From: Hymenobacter busanensis
GTDB lineage: Bacteria; Bacteroidota; Bacteroidia; Cytophagales; Hymenobacteraceae
Length of the DNA stretch: 64,000 bases
Assembly: GCF_008727865.1 (NCBI RefSeq)
Contig: NZ_VTWU01000005.1
Span: 124,001 to 188,000 of the forward strand
Direction of reading: 5' to 3'
The translations under genes were made by a program, and so were the position numbers. Shown here piece after piece: positions 45,746 to 54,200 of the stretch. The notes below the pieces were generated by a model. It was not told the origin of the DNA. It worked only from the letters and a program-made list of their open reading frames with translations, and made no database searches. Numbering within the stretch: the stretch's first letter is position 1; each line of letters begins with the position of its first letter.

Positions 45746-45889
45746 TTAGCGTTGCTTGTCGTGGGCTTTGTCGGGCGTAATGGTTTTGCCCTTGTTGGTG
45801 GCTTGGTTGGTGTTCGGCCGCTGGTCTTCCTGCTTTTTGCGGGCCGGGTCGTCGTGTTGCGGGGTCTTGGGAACGTTCGTGGCGGGCAT
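45746..45889 (-). CDS. 47-residue hydrophilic microprotein
   Basis: ATG at 45889 and TAA at 45746 give a 47-residue protein starting MPATNVPKTPQHDDPARKKQ and ending KAHDKQR. It is rich in Lys, Asp, Asn, Gln, Thr and Pro, with no hydrophobic core, so it is probably disordered. It has its own terminator 23 bases after the stop and stands alone between mcrB and the sigma-54 activator. The terminator and codon use (GC-rich third positions) support a real gene. Short proteins of this composition occur in related genomes to my knowledge, without a known function. Confidence 0.62.
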   Translation of the reverse strand: MPATNVPKTPQHDDPARKKQEDQRPNTNQATNKGKTITPDKAHDKQR

Positions 45890-45956
45890 GGCTGAAATCA
45901 GTTATGAGGTGAAACCATGTCTTAGTGTACGCAGATCAGCCCGTTATGGTCAGCCC

Positions 45957-48053
45957 TTATGTGGCCCGATGCTCGCGCCGAATGCCCAGCTTTTTCATGC
46001 GGGCCTCCAGCGTTTTGGCGTTGATATCGAGCAGCACCGCTGCGCCGTTGGCCCCGCTCACGCGCCCACCGGTGCGCCGCAGGGCCTCTAGAATATGGTC
46101 GCGCTCCTGCTCCTGCAGGGTTTTCAGCGGCGCCGATGAGCCAGCACCCGCCGAAACCGCCGCCTGCGTAGCGCCCGACGAAAAGCCCGCAAACTCCAAA
46201 AACGGCCCCTGCGAGGCAATAACGGCGCGCTCAATCACGTGCTCCAACTCCCGGATGTTGCCCGGCCACGGGTACTGCTGCAGGGCCCGCAGGTCGCGGG
46301 CCCGCAGGCCGCGCACGGGCCTGCCCAGCTTCTTGGTGTAGCGCTCCAGAAAGTGCCGGATCAGCGGCTCAATGTCCTCGGCCCGTTCGCGCAGGGCGGG
46401 CAAGTGAATCGGAAACACGTCGAGGCGGTAATATAAATCGGCGCGGAAACGGCCGGCGGCTACCTCTTCCTCCAGCACGCGGTTGGTGGCGGCAATCACG
46501 CGGGCATCGGAGCGAATGACGCGCCGTCCGCCGATGCGCTCAAACTCCTTTTCCTGCAGCACGCGCAGCAGCTTGGCCTGCAAATCGAGCGGCAACTCCC
46601 CGATTTCGTCAAGGAACACGGTGCCGCCGTCGGCTAGCTCAAACTTGCCGATGCGCCGTTCGACGGCGCCCGTAAACGCGCCTTTCTCGTGGCCGAACAG
46701 CTCGCTTTCGATGAGCTGCGCGGGCAGGGCGGCGCAGTTGATTTTGATGAGCGCCCGTTCCTTGCGCGGCGAGAGGTTGTGCAATGCCCGCGCAATCAGC
46801 TCTTTGCCGGTTCCGGTTTCGCCCGTAATGAGCACGGTGCTGTCGGTGGGCGCCACTTGCGAGATGCGCGTAAACACCTGCTGCATCACGGCGCTGGTGC
46901 CCACGAAGTCGCCGAACCGGGCCGCGGCCGCGTCGTTGATTTCGTCGATGAGGTAGGTTCGCTCCCGCTCCAGCTGGGCCCGCAGCGCATCAATCTGCTC
47001 GAAGGCAAACACGTTCTGGATGGCCAGCGTCACCTGCGGCACCAGGCTCAGAATCAGTTCCAGCGTCTCGTCGCTGAAAGCGTTGGGCAGGCGACTGGCC
47101 ATGATGAGCGCGGCGGCCTGTTCGTCGCCCACCCACAGCGGCGCGCACAGCAATGACTGCGTGCCGCGCTGCTCGCGGATGTAACGCATTAGGGCGTAGC
47201 GCTGGGCCAAGTCCTCAAAATCGGCGCCTACGTACACGCCGGGGCTCGAAAACAACGCCGCTACGGCCTGCTTGCTGGCCTCGGGGTCGGGAATGCCGTC
47301 GTAGCGGTTTTCCCCCAGGGCCTCGAACTGTCCATCGGGCTGTTTGGCAAATTCGGCGAAGGCCCGCACTTCGGTGCCCGGCATGCGCACACGCACCCCA
47401 AAATAGTCGCAGGGGACCACGCGGTCGATTTCGGTGGCAATAGTGCGGAACAGCGTTTCGCGGTCCTTGATGGTGAGCAAGGCGTTATTGACGGCCAGCT
47501 GGGTGGTTTTCTGCCGTTCGCGGCGGGCTATTTCGTCGAAAGCCAGCGTGTTATTGACGGCTACAGCCACCAGGCTGCCGATTTTCTCGAGCAGGCTCAC
47601 ATCGGCAGGGGAGAAGTCGGAGGCGCGGCGGGCCAGCAACGACAGCATGCCAATGAGCTGCCCGCCGGTGCGCAAGGGCACAACGGTGAGGTAGCGCATG
47701 CCGCGCTCCACCATCAGAGCAAACGGCTCGAAGGTGGGGTACTGGGCCGCCACCTCCACCAAATCGTACTGCTGCAGGTGCGGCGCTTTGATGAACTGCT
47801 CGATGGGCGAGTTTTCAATGGACAACTTGCTGGGCTTACGCCCCGGCAGCGGCGGCAGCAACTCGCCGAGGTAGTCGCGCAGGAACACGCGGCGGTACTG
47901 CTGCTCGGCGTCGAAGGTGAGGATGGTAATGGCGTCGAAGGGAAAAATCAGCCGCAGCTTCTCCGTCACGATGCGAAACAGCTCGTCTTTGTTGCGGGTG
48001 GTGGCAATGGTTTCATTGAGGTACAGCAGCAGCGACTCGTCTTGATCGGGCAT
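45957..48053 (-). CDS. sigma-54-dependent activator with two GAF domains
   Basis: A 698-residue bacterial enhancer-binding protein. Two GAF sensor domains (about 10-170 and 185-350) are followed by the AAA+ domain: Walker A GETGTGKE (411), the sigma-54-contacting loop GAFTGA (458-463), Walker B VFLDEIGE (479). A Fis-type helix-turn-helix ends the protein (RDHILEALRRTGGRVSGANG, about 650-669). The layout resembles FhlA/NorR-type regulators that sense small ligands through GAF. No receiver domain, so no two-component partner is needed. It is divergent from the efflux operon at 48264; palindromes begin five bases upstream of its ATG, so it probably also regulates itself. RpoN is encoded at 4849. 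Confidence 0.93.
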   Translation of the reverse strand: MPDQDESLLLYLNETIATTRNKDELFRIVTEKLRLIFPFDAITILTFDAEQQYRRVFLRDYLGELLPPLPGRKPSKLSIENSPIEQFIKAPHLQQYDLVEVAAQYPTFEPFALMVERGMRYLTVVPLRTGGQLIGMLSLLARRASDFSPADVSLLEKIGSLVAVAVNNTLAFDEIARRERQKTTQLAVNNALLTIKDRETLFRTIATEIDRVVPCDYFGVRVRMPGTEVRAFAEFAKQPDGQFEALGENRYDGIPDPEASKQAVAALFSSPGVYVGADFEDLAQRYALMRYIREQRGTQSLLCAPLWVGDEQAAALIMASRLPNAFSDETLELILSLVPQVTLAIQNVFAFEQIDALRAQLERERTYLIDEINDAAAARFGDFVGTSAVMQQVFTRISQVAPTDSTVLITGETGTGKELIARALHNLSPRKERALIKINCAALPAQLIESELFGHEKGAFTGAVERRIGKFELADGGTVFLDEIGELPLDLQAKLLRVLQEKEFERIGGRRVIRSDARVIAATNRVLEEEVAAGRFRADLYYRLDVFPIHLPALRERAEDIEPLIRHFLERYTKKLGRPVRGLRARDLRALQQYPWPGNIRELEHVIERAVIASQGPFLEFAGFSSGATQAAVSAGAGSSAPLKTLQEQERDHILEALRRTGGRVSGANGAAVLLDINAKTLEARMKKLGIRREHRAT

Positions 48054-48058
48054 GATTC

Positions 48059-48076
48059 TTCCTGATATGTCAGGAA
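48059..48076. promoter_or_regulatory. palindromic operator 1, regulator/efflux intergenic region
   Basis: TTCCTGA-TATG-TCAGGAA, a perfect 7-4-7 palindrome, five bases upstream of the activator's ATG. It is probably a binding site for the activator's Fis-type HTH. Confidence 0.7.
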
Positions 48077-48089
48077 CAAAAATTGGGAA

Positions 48090-48107
48090 ATTCTGAAATA
48101 TCAGGAA
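48090..48107. promoter_or_regulatory. palindromic operator 2, regulator/efflux intergenic region
   Basis: ATTCTGA-AATA-TCAGGAA, matching operator 1 at 14 of 18 positions. The centres are 31 bp apart, about three helical turns, so two dimers could sit on the same face of the DNA. Both sites lie about 110-160 bp upstream of the -24 box at 48215, a normal distance for enhancer sites. Confidence 0.65.
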
Positions 48108-48214
48108 AATAGAACTGTGTAACCAGGTGCAAATAAAGGTGAGATTAAAAAATAATCTGCCTTTTTGAGTTGCTGAAGTCGGTTTTGGAAGAATTTTTTA
48201 ATCTGGAAAACCCC

Positions 48215-48230
48215 TTGGCACAAGCTTGGG
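48215..48230 (+). promoter_or_regulatory. candidate sigma-54 promoter of the efflux operon
   Basis: TTGGCACA at 48215 is a near-perfect -24 box with GG at 48217-48218. The -12 position ten bases on reads GG instead of GC, so the -12 part is weak. A start near 48242 would give a leader of about 20 nt before ATG 48264. The divergent sigma-54 activator supports the call. Confidence 0.5.
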
Positions 48231-48263
48231 TATTAGCGGGGCGACCATACGTTGTCACCCGCT

Positions 48264-49592
48264 ATGATTTCTCGACCATTTTTCACCGTGTCGGCCCTGG
48301 CCAGCTTAGGATTGCTGCTGGGCCACGCGGCGCAGGCGCAAACCGTAACCCTGCCCGGCGACTCGCTCACGCTCGTGGGCACCGTGCAGGCCGTGCTTGA
48401 TGCCAACCCCGCGCTTACCTCGCTGGAAGAAGAAGTAAATGCCGCCACCAGCCGCGTGCAGCAAAGCCGCGGCGGCTTTCTGCCGCAGGTGAGCGGCCAG
48501 GCTACTTACACCCGCATCGACCCGGTGGTGAAGCTGCAGCTGAGCCCCGACGCGCCGGTATTTCAGCTGGCGCCCAACAACAACTACGACGCCCACATTA
48601 CGCTGCAGTACGGTCTGCTCGACTTCGGCAAGAAGGAAGCCAGCTACAACCTGGCCGAAAGCCGCCGCCTGACGGCCGCCGACCAGATCAACGTGACGCG
48701 CCGCGACCTGGCGTATTCGGCCGTGCAGGCTTATTACAACATCCTGTTCGTGCGCGAAAGCATCAAGGTGCAGGACGCGCAGATTGCCTCGCTCCGGCAG
48801 CACCAGCGCGAGATGGAGAAGCGCGTGGAAGGCGGCGTAAGTACCCGCTTCGACGTGACAACCACGCAGGTGCGCATCACGCAGGCCGAAAACACCCGCA
48901 TCGACCTGCAGAACCAGTTGCGCAACCAGCAGGTGCAGCTGGCCCGCCTGCTACACAAGCCCGAGTACACCGACACGCCCGTGCGCGGTACGTTTGCCTA
49001 CCAGCCCCAGCCGGTTGACTTGAACCAGGCCTTAACGCAGGCCAGCGAAAACCGACCCGAAATAAAGCTGGCAAAGGACGCCGAAAACACGGCCACCATG
49101 AACCTGCGGGTGATTGAGCGCGCCAACATGCCCACCCTGGGCGTGGGGGCACAGTTCGGCGCCAAAAACGGTTACCTGCCCGAGTTGAATAAGATTCGAC
49201 CTAACTCCGTAGGCGTGGCCCAGCTTTCGGTGCCCATTTACGACGGCAACAAGAACCGCAACCAGCGCGTGGAAGCCCAGGCCACCATTCGCTCGTTGCA
49301 GGCTCGCACCCAAGACACGCAGGAGCAGATTCGGGCCGATGTGCGGCAGGCCGCCAACAACATGGACGCCAGCGCCGCCCGCTACACCAACGCCGAAGCG
49401 CAGATTGTGCAGGCCTCCGATGCGCTTACCCGCGCTCAGGCCCGCTACCGCTACGGCGTAGGCTCGAACCTCGACGTGCTGGACGCCGAGACCCAGCTGG
49501 CCCAGGCCCGCTTGGCCCGCCTGCAGGCCATCTACAACTACACGCTGGGACAGTACCAGCTCAAGCGCGCTACCGGCGAGCAAATCTGGTAA
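48264..49592 (+). CDS. TolC family outer-membrane efflux protein
   Basis: A 442-residue protein from ATG 48264 (MISRPFFTVSALA), with a signal peptide ending AQAQ. It has the two-fold outer-membrane efflux protein repeat: LEEEVNAATSRVQQSRGGFLP, long coiled-coil helices with Gln/Ala heptads, and the closing YGVGSNLDVLDAETQLAQAR block. It forms the outer-membrane channel of a tripartite pump whose other parts, EmrA and EmrB, lie downstream. The stop overlaps the next start (TAATG). First gene of the operon behind the sigma-54-like promoter. Confidence 0.92.
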   Translation: MISRPFFTVSALASLGLLLGHAAQAQTVTLPGDSLTLVGTVQAVLDANPALTSLEEEVNAATSRVQQSRGGFLPQVSGQATYTRIDPVVKLQLSPDAPVFQLAPNNNYDAHITLQYGLLDFGKKEASYNLAESRRLTAADQINVTRRDLAYSAVQAYYNILFVRESIKVQDAQIASLRQHQREMEKRVEGGVSTRFDVTTTQVRITQAENTRIDLQNQLRNQQVQLARLLHKPEYTDTPVRGTFAYQPQPVDLNQALTQASENRPEIKLAKDAENTATMNLRVIERANMPTLGVGAQFGAKNGYLPELNKIRPNSVGVAQLSVPIYDGNKNRNQRVEAQATIRSLQARTQDTQEQIRADVRQAANNMDASAARYTNAEAQIVQASDALTRAQARYRYGVGSNLDVLDAETQLAQARLARLQAIYNYTLGQYQLKRATGEQIW

Positions 49593-50038
49593 TGATGCAG
49601 CTGGTCACCATTCTTTGTCCGCTCGATTTCTCGGCGGCCTCGGCTCCGCTGCTGGCCTATGCCACGGCCCTGGCTAGCTGCACCGGCGCCGAACTGCGCC
49701 TGCTGCACGTGCTGGAGCCGCAACTGGTGCTGAGCGGCGAGACGGCGGCCCTGCCCGAGCCGGAAGCCCAACAGCTACTGCTGCAGTACCAGGCCCAGGC
49801 TGCCCAGGCCGGCGCCCAGCGCGTAGCAACCTTGGTACGCCACGGCGAGGCGGCCCGCGAAATTGTGCGGGAGGCCGCTGAGCACCACGCCGACCTGATT
49901 GTAATTGGGTCGCACGGGCAAACGGGCCTGACCCGTTTCCTGATGGGCAACACCGCCGAGCACGTGGTCCGCTGCGCCCCATGCGCCGCCATTCTCGTAA
50001 AACCCCAGTCCGACAGCGCGTTCCGCCAGTCGGCCTAA
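49592..50038 (+). CDS. universal stress protein (UspA family)
   Basis: A 148-residue USP-fold protein. The N-terminus LVTILCPLDFSAAS supplies the usual Asp. The nucleotide site follows the G-x2-G-x9-G pattern as GSHGQTGLTRFLMGN; the residue after the last Gly, normally Ser or Thr, is Asn. ATP binding is therefore likely but altered. It starts inside the tolC-like stop codon and precedes emrA by 42 bases, an unusual place for a USP. It may report energy or stress state to the pump operon. Confidence 0.9.
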   Translation: MMQLVTILCPLDFSAASAPLLAYATALASCTGAELRLLHVLEPQLVLSGETAALPEPEAQQLLLQYQAQAAQAGAQRVATLVRHGEAAREIVREAAEHHADLIVIGSHGQTGLTRFLMGNTAEHVVRCAPCAAILVKPQSDSAFRQSA

Positions 50039-50080
50039 GCTTTTCTCCCGACTTTCCATCCTTTCTTATTTCGCATCCGA

Positions 50081-51211
50081 ATGGCAACGCAAGAACCGGT
50101 TGTAGACCGCCCCCTTTCGCAAACCGGTGGCCCAGCCCAACCCGCCGCCGTTGACACCGCCTACGACGAGCAGCCCGAGGGCCGCTCGAAGCGCCCGATT
50201 GTATTGCTGGTACTGGCCCTGTTGCTGCTCGTGGGCGGCTACTTCGGCTACCAACGCTACCAGTTTGGCCAAACCCACGAAGAAACCGACGACGCGCAAG
50301 TAGAAGGCGATATTTACCCCGTACTGCCCCGCGTGGCCGGGCCGGTGCTGGAGGTGAAAGCCGAAGACAACCAAGAAGTGAAAAAGGGCGACGTGCTCGT
50401 GACGCTCGACCCCGGCGACTATCAGCAGCGCGTGAATGCCGCGCAGGCTGCTTTGGCTGCCGCGCAAGCCAATGTGGTAGCCGCCCGCGCCGCCGTGGGC
50501 ACGGCTTCGGCCGGCGTCAGCCAGGCGCAGTCGGCCATTGGCGTGAGCGACGCCAACCGCGCGCGTCTGGAGAAAGACCTGAAGCGCAGCCAGTTCCTGC
50601 GCAAGGAAGACATCATCCCGCAAAGCGAGCTGGATGCCGTGCAGGCCAACCTGAAAGCTACCAGCGCCCAGCGTGCCACCGCCGCCGACCAGGTGAACGT
50701 GGCTCGTCAGCAGGTAGCTGCGGCCCAGCAGCAGGTAGCCGTGGCGCAGGCCATTGTGAAGCAGCGCCAAGCCGACCTTGACAATGCCCTGCTGCAGCTG
50801 AGCTACGTGACCATCAAGGCCCCGACCAACGGCATCATCAGCAAGAAGAACGTGCAGCCGGGCCAGGTGGTAGCGCCCGGGCAGCAGCTGATGGGCCTGG
50901 TAGCCAGCAACCGCACCTGGATTATTGCCAACTTCAAGGAAACCCAGCTGGAAAACATGCGCGTGGGCCAGCCGGTGCAGGTAGAAGTTGATGCGTACCC
51001 AAACGAGGAATTTACCGGCCACATCGAGTCGTTGTCGCCGGCTACGGGCGCACGCTTCGCCCTGCTGCCGCCCGACAACGCCTCCGGCAACTTCGTGAAA
51101 GTGACCCAGCGCGTGCCCGTGCGCATTGCCCTAGACAAAGTAGACCCCGAGCACCCGCTGCGCGCCGGCATGAGCGTGACGGCAACGGTAGCAACGAAGG
51201 GGAACAAGTAA
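50081..51211 (+). CDS. emrA: HlyD/EmrA family membrane fusion protein
   Basis: A 376-residue periplasmic adaptor. One membrane anchor (about 43-62, IVLLVLALLLLVGGYFGY) is followed by the biotinyl-lipoyl-like half (TDDAQVEGDIYPVLPRVAG and VKKGDVLVTLDPGDY), a long Ala/Gln coiled-coil hairpin (about 115-240), the second lipoyl half (IKAPTNGIISKKNVQPGQVV) and a beta-barrel domain. It bridges EmrB and the TolC-like channel. A palindromic repeat element separates it from emrB. Confidence 0.93.
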   Translation: MATQEPVVDRPLSQTGGPAQPAAVDTAYDEQPEGRSKRPIVLLVLALLLLVGGYFGYQRYQFGQTHEETDDAQVEGDIYPVLPRVAGPVLEVKAEDNQEVKKGDVLVTLDPGDYQQRVNAAQAALAAAQANVVAARAAVGTASAGVSQAQSAIGVSDANRARLEKDLKRSQFLRKEDIIPQSELDAVQANLKATSAQRATAADQVNVARQQVAAAQQQVAVAQAIVKQRQADLDNALLQLSYVTIKAPTNGIISKKNVQPGQVVAPGQQLMGLVASNRTWIIANFKETQLENMRVGQPVQVEVDAYPNEEFTGHIESLSPATGARFALLPPDNASGNFVKVTQRVPVRIALDKVDPEHPLRAGMSVTATVATKGNK

Positions 51212-51218
51212 TTCACCT

Positions 51219-51315
51219 GTCATCCCGCGCTTGCGAAGGACCTTCTCACGGCGGAACGACTGTCGCTGGATAGTGGCTATCGGGCGTGGCAAGGTCCTTC
51301 CTTCATCGGGATGAC
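51219..51315. repeat. REP/MITE-like palindromic element
   Basis: About 97 bases with nested inverted repeats: GTCATCCCG (51219-51227) with CGGGATGAC (51307-51315), and GAAGGACCTT (51235-51244) with AAGGTCCTTC (51291-51300). No open frame is inside. It lies between emrA and emrB and ends 17 bases before the TTG start of emrB. It could stabilise or attenuate the transcript. Confidence 0.7.
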
Positions 51316-51332
51316 GCTATTAAGCATCAGCA

Positions 51333-52904
51333 TTGGAAACCGGATTTACCAAGTGGATCATCGTCGTCACGGTGGTGATGTGCTGCTTGCTGGAGCTTAT
51401 TGACACCAGCATCGTGAACGTGGCCCTGACCCAGATGATGGGCAACCTCTCGGCCACGCAGCAGGAGGTGAGCTGGGTAGTAGCGTCCTACGCCATTGCC
51501 AACGTTATCGTGATTCCGATGACGGGCTTTCTGGCCGAGCAGTTCGGCCGCAAAAACTACTACCTGTTCTCGGTAGTGCTGTTCACGCTGGCCTCCATGG
51601 CTTGCGGGCAGAGCACCAACATCTGGGAGCTGGTCGCCTTCCGCTTCATTCAGGGCGTGGGCGGCGGCGCCCTTATGGCCACCTCGCAAGCCATCCTCAT
51701 CGACACTTTCCCGCCCAACCAGCTGGCCCTGGGCCAAGCGTTGTTCGGCATGGGGGTCATCATCGGCCCCACCATCGGCCCCACGCTCGGCGGCTACATC
51801 GTGGATAACTACGACTGGCCCTGGATTTTCTACGTGAACGTGCCGGTGGGCGTGCTGGCCTCCATTTTCACCGTCACGTTCATTCGCGACCCGGAGCGCA
51901 TCAAAAACGCCGTCCGCAGGCCCATTGGGGAAATCGACTGGGCCGGGGTATTCCTGCTGATTCTGGGCGTGGGCTCGTTGCAGTACGTGCTGGAGCAGGG
52001 CGAAAGCAAAGACTGGTTCGAGGACCAGAACATCCTGCTCTTCACGGGCTTCACCGTCATCGGGCTGGCCGGTTTTGTCTGGCGCGAACTGACGGCCCGG
52101 CAACCCATTGTAGACCTGCGGGTATTGGGCAAGAGCCGCAACCTGGCCGTGGGGGCGTTTCTCTCCTTTATCCTCGGTTTCGGGCTCTTTGCCTCGGTGT
52201 TTGTCTTTCCCATTTTCTGCCAGCGCATTCTGGGCTTTACGGCGGCCCAAACCGGCTATCTGCTGTTGCCGGGCGCTTTGCTCACGGGCTTTATGATGCC
52301 CATGGTGGGCAAGATGATTCAGAAAGGAGTGTCGCAGAAATTCATGCTGCCGGTGGGCTTCGTGGTGTTCTTCTTCTTCTCGTACTGGATGAGCACCCAG
52401 ATTTCGCCCACCGCCGGCGAGCATGACTTTTTCTGGCCGCTGATGCTGCGCGGTTTCGGCTTGGCGTTGCTCTTCCTGCCCATCACCACCATGTCGTTGG
52501 CCGGCCTCAGCGGCAAAGATGCGGGCCAGGCCGCCGGCCTCACCGGCATGATTCGCCAGCTCGGCGGCTCGTTTGGGGTGGCCCTGGTGGGTACGTATCT
52601 GGAGCGCACCACCATGCAAAACCGCGTGGGCCTGATCGAGGATGTGTCGCTCTACGACCCCGAAACCCAGCAGCGCCTGCAGGGCTTGGTGGCCAATTTC
52701 ATGGCCAAAGGCGCCAGCTTTGTGCAGGCGCAGCAGCAGGCCTACGCCGCCCTCGAAGGCATGGTTATGAAGCAAACGGCCCTCATCACGTATTCGCAGA
52801 CCTTCCTGATGATCGGCTCCTTCTTCATGCTTTGCATCCCGCTCGTGTTCCTCATCAAGCGGCCCAAGCCGGGCGTGAAGGTCGACCTGAATGCGGCGCA
52901 CTAA
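51333..52904 (+). CDS. emrB: DHA2 family multidrug efflux permease EmrB
   Basis: A 523-residue major facilitator of the 14-helix DHA2 group, driven by proton exchange. Motifs include LELIDTSIVNVALTQMMGNL in helix 1 with the DHA2 Asp, GFLAEQFGRKN (motif A) and GALFG-type motif C as GMGVIIGPTIGPTLGG. The start must be TTG 51333, because an in-frame stop is only nine bases upstream and no ATG follows within the conserved start METGFTKW. It works with the EmrA and TolC-like proteins. Substrates are not predictable. The operon ends in a perfect terminator. Confidence 0.93.
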   Translation: METGFTKWIIVVTVVMCCLLELIDTSIVNVALTQMMGNLSATQQEVSWVVASYAIANVIVIPMTGFLAEQFGRKNYYLFSVVLFTLASMACGQSTNIWELVAFRFIQGVGGGALMATSQAILIDTFPPNQLALGQALFGMGVIIGPTIGPTLGGYIVDNYDWPWIFYVNVPVGVLASIFTVTFIRDPERIKNAVRRPIGEIDWAGVFLLILGVGSLQYVLEQGESKDWFEDQNILLFTGFTVIGLAGFVWRELTARQPIVDLRVLGKSRNLAVGAFLSFILGFGLFASVFVFPIFCQRILGFTAAQTGYLLLPGALLTGFMMPMVGKMIQKGVSQKFMLPVGFVVFFFFSYWMSTQISPTAGEHDFFWPLMLRGFGLALLFLPITTMSLAGLSGKDAGQAAGLTGMIRQLGGSFGVALVGTYLERTTMQNRVGLIEDVSLYDPETQQRLQGLVANFMAKGASFVQAQQQAYAALEGMVMKQTALITYSQTFLMIGSFFMLCIPLVFLIKRPKPGVKVDLNAAH

Positions 52905-52919
52905 AGCTCCGTTAGCAGC

Positions 52920-52967
52920 ACCCAACAGAAAGCCCCGGCCGCATGCGGCCGGGGCTTTCTGTTGGGT
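52920..52967. terminator. bidirectional rho-independent terminator
   Basis: A 48-bp perfect palindrome (arms 52920-52943 and 52944-52967) between emrB and the convergent lipoprotein gene. Confidence 0.85.
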
Positions 52968-53012
52968 CCAAGTGCGGTTCGGGTGTCAACCGACCACCCA
53001 GAGCCTAGCGAC

Positions 53013-54074
53013 CTATTGGTATTGAATGTACAGGGGCTTGGGAGTGAGCTGCGTCAGTACTTCGGTGGGCGTCATCAGGTGGTGCGGCTTGGGCTTGGGG
53101 TCGTACTCGTAGAAGAGCTTGAAGCCCGTGTACTGCACCGGCTCGGTCTGGATGTAGTCGTGGTACGAGTCCTTTTTCAGCGTCGGTTCGCCGTGGCCGT
53201 CCATGTGCATCACCACCTGCACGCGCGGGTCGAGCTTGATGTTTTTATAGTTGGTCACCATTTTCCGCGTGAAGCGGTGCACGGTCAGCACCTTGGGCGG
53301 CAGGTGGTTTTCGCTCACGATGCGCGCCAGGAAGTTGATGGTGAAGTTGATGTCCTTGGCGTCGAGGGTGCCGATGCGCTGGTTGGGGCGGATGCCCGGC
53401 ATGGTGGCCAGCGAAAACTCGGGGTCGATGCCCAGGTGAATGGTCGGGTCCTTCAGGTATTCTTCCAGCTTGGGCAGCTCGACCTGCAGCGTGCTGTGGC
53501 CCGGCTGCACGTCCAGAAACAGGATGCAGTTGTGCTCTTTGGCCCACTTGCGCACTTCCTCAATGGTGGCTTTGGAGTTCATCAGGCGCCACTTGCCGTC
53601 TTTGCCGGGCGTGCCCTGGGCCGTGATGGTCACGTTGTGCAGGGCCGGCTGCACCGGAATGCTGGGGTCGGCGGCTTGCCACTCGGCCAACACCTTCTCG
53701 AACTTGCGGAACATCTGCTCCTTCGGCTCACGACCCAAGATGCCCATGCCCTTTGAGCGGATGTTGCCATAGAAGGCCACGATTCGCTTGCCCGGCAAAA
53801 TGGCGCCCGGCAGTTGCCCGCTTTTGCGCACAATCGAGTCGGCCTTCAGCGAGTCGCGGCGCATGGCCTCGCGCTTCAGTGCTACCGTATCGATGACGGC
53901 GGGCTTGACGGCTTCAGCCGAATCGGCGGCGGTAGCACCGGTTTCGGCGTCGGAGCGGGTAGAGCAGCTGGGAGTGAGGGTAGTGGTGAGCAACAAGCCC
54001 AGCACGGGCAGCGCCACGGCTGCGAGGCGGGAGGTACGCGGGAAATAAGTCACTATGAGGGTGTTGGTGGGCAA
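53013..54074 (-). CDS. lipoprotein of unknown function, possible TIM-barrel
   Basis: A 353-residue protein if started at TTG 54074, or 346 residues from GTG 54053 (MTYFPRTSRLAAVALP), which gives a more normal signal length; no ATG is in frame. The lipobox is LTPSC. The mature part has alternating strands and helices with KRIVAFYGNIRSKGMGILG, CILFLDVQPGHS, HLGIDPEFSL and QVVMHMDGHGEP. The acidic and His residues at strand ends look like a barrel with a catalytic face (for example D in FLDVQ, D and E in GIDPEF). I cannot place the family. It is monocistronic. Confidence 0.75.
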   Translation of the reverse strand: MPTNTLIVTYFPRTSRLAAVALPVLGLLLTTTLTPSCSTRSDAETGATAADSAEAVKPAVIDTVALKREAMRRDSLKADSIVRKSGQLPGAILPGKRIVAFYGNIRSKGMGILGREPKEQMFRKFEKVLAEWQAADPSIPVQPALHNVTITAQGTPGKDGKWRLMNSKATIEEVRKWAKEHNCILFLDVQPGHSTLQVELPKLEEYLKDPTIHLGIDPEFSLATMPGIRPNQRIGTLDAKDINFTINFLARIVSENHLPPKVLTVHRFTRKMVTNYKNIKLDPRVQVVMHMDGHGEPTLKKDSYHDYIQTEPVQYTGFKLFYEYDPKPKPHHLMTPTEVLTQLTPKPLYIQYQ

Positions 54075-54159
54075 AGGTGTAGCAGCAAAGATAGGGCGTT
54101 TCGTGGGGAGAATGGAAGAACTACCGGAGCTTAGGGCATTAAAAGCGAGTTAAAACGCA

Positions 54160-54200
54160 GCGCCGCTCCTCTGCTGCCGTGTGCAGGAGAGGAGCGGCGC
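54160..54200 (-). terminator. terminator of the BlaI-M56 operon
   Basis: GCGCCGCTCCTCT (54160-54172) pairs with AGAGGAGCGGCGC (54188-54200), a perfect 13-bp stem. On the minus strand TGCGTTTTAA follows. Confidence 0.7.

Noticed and set aside
51219-51315. Palindromic element considered as a riboswitch or attenuator
   Set aside because: No known aptamer-like conserved core; the nested inverted repeats fit a REP/MITE-type element better.
51327-52925. Minus-strand frame of 532 codons opposite emrB
   Set aside because: Charged, Gly/His-rich shadow without domains; emrB on the plus strand is certain.
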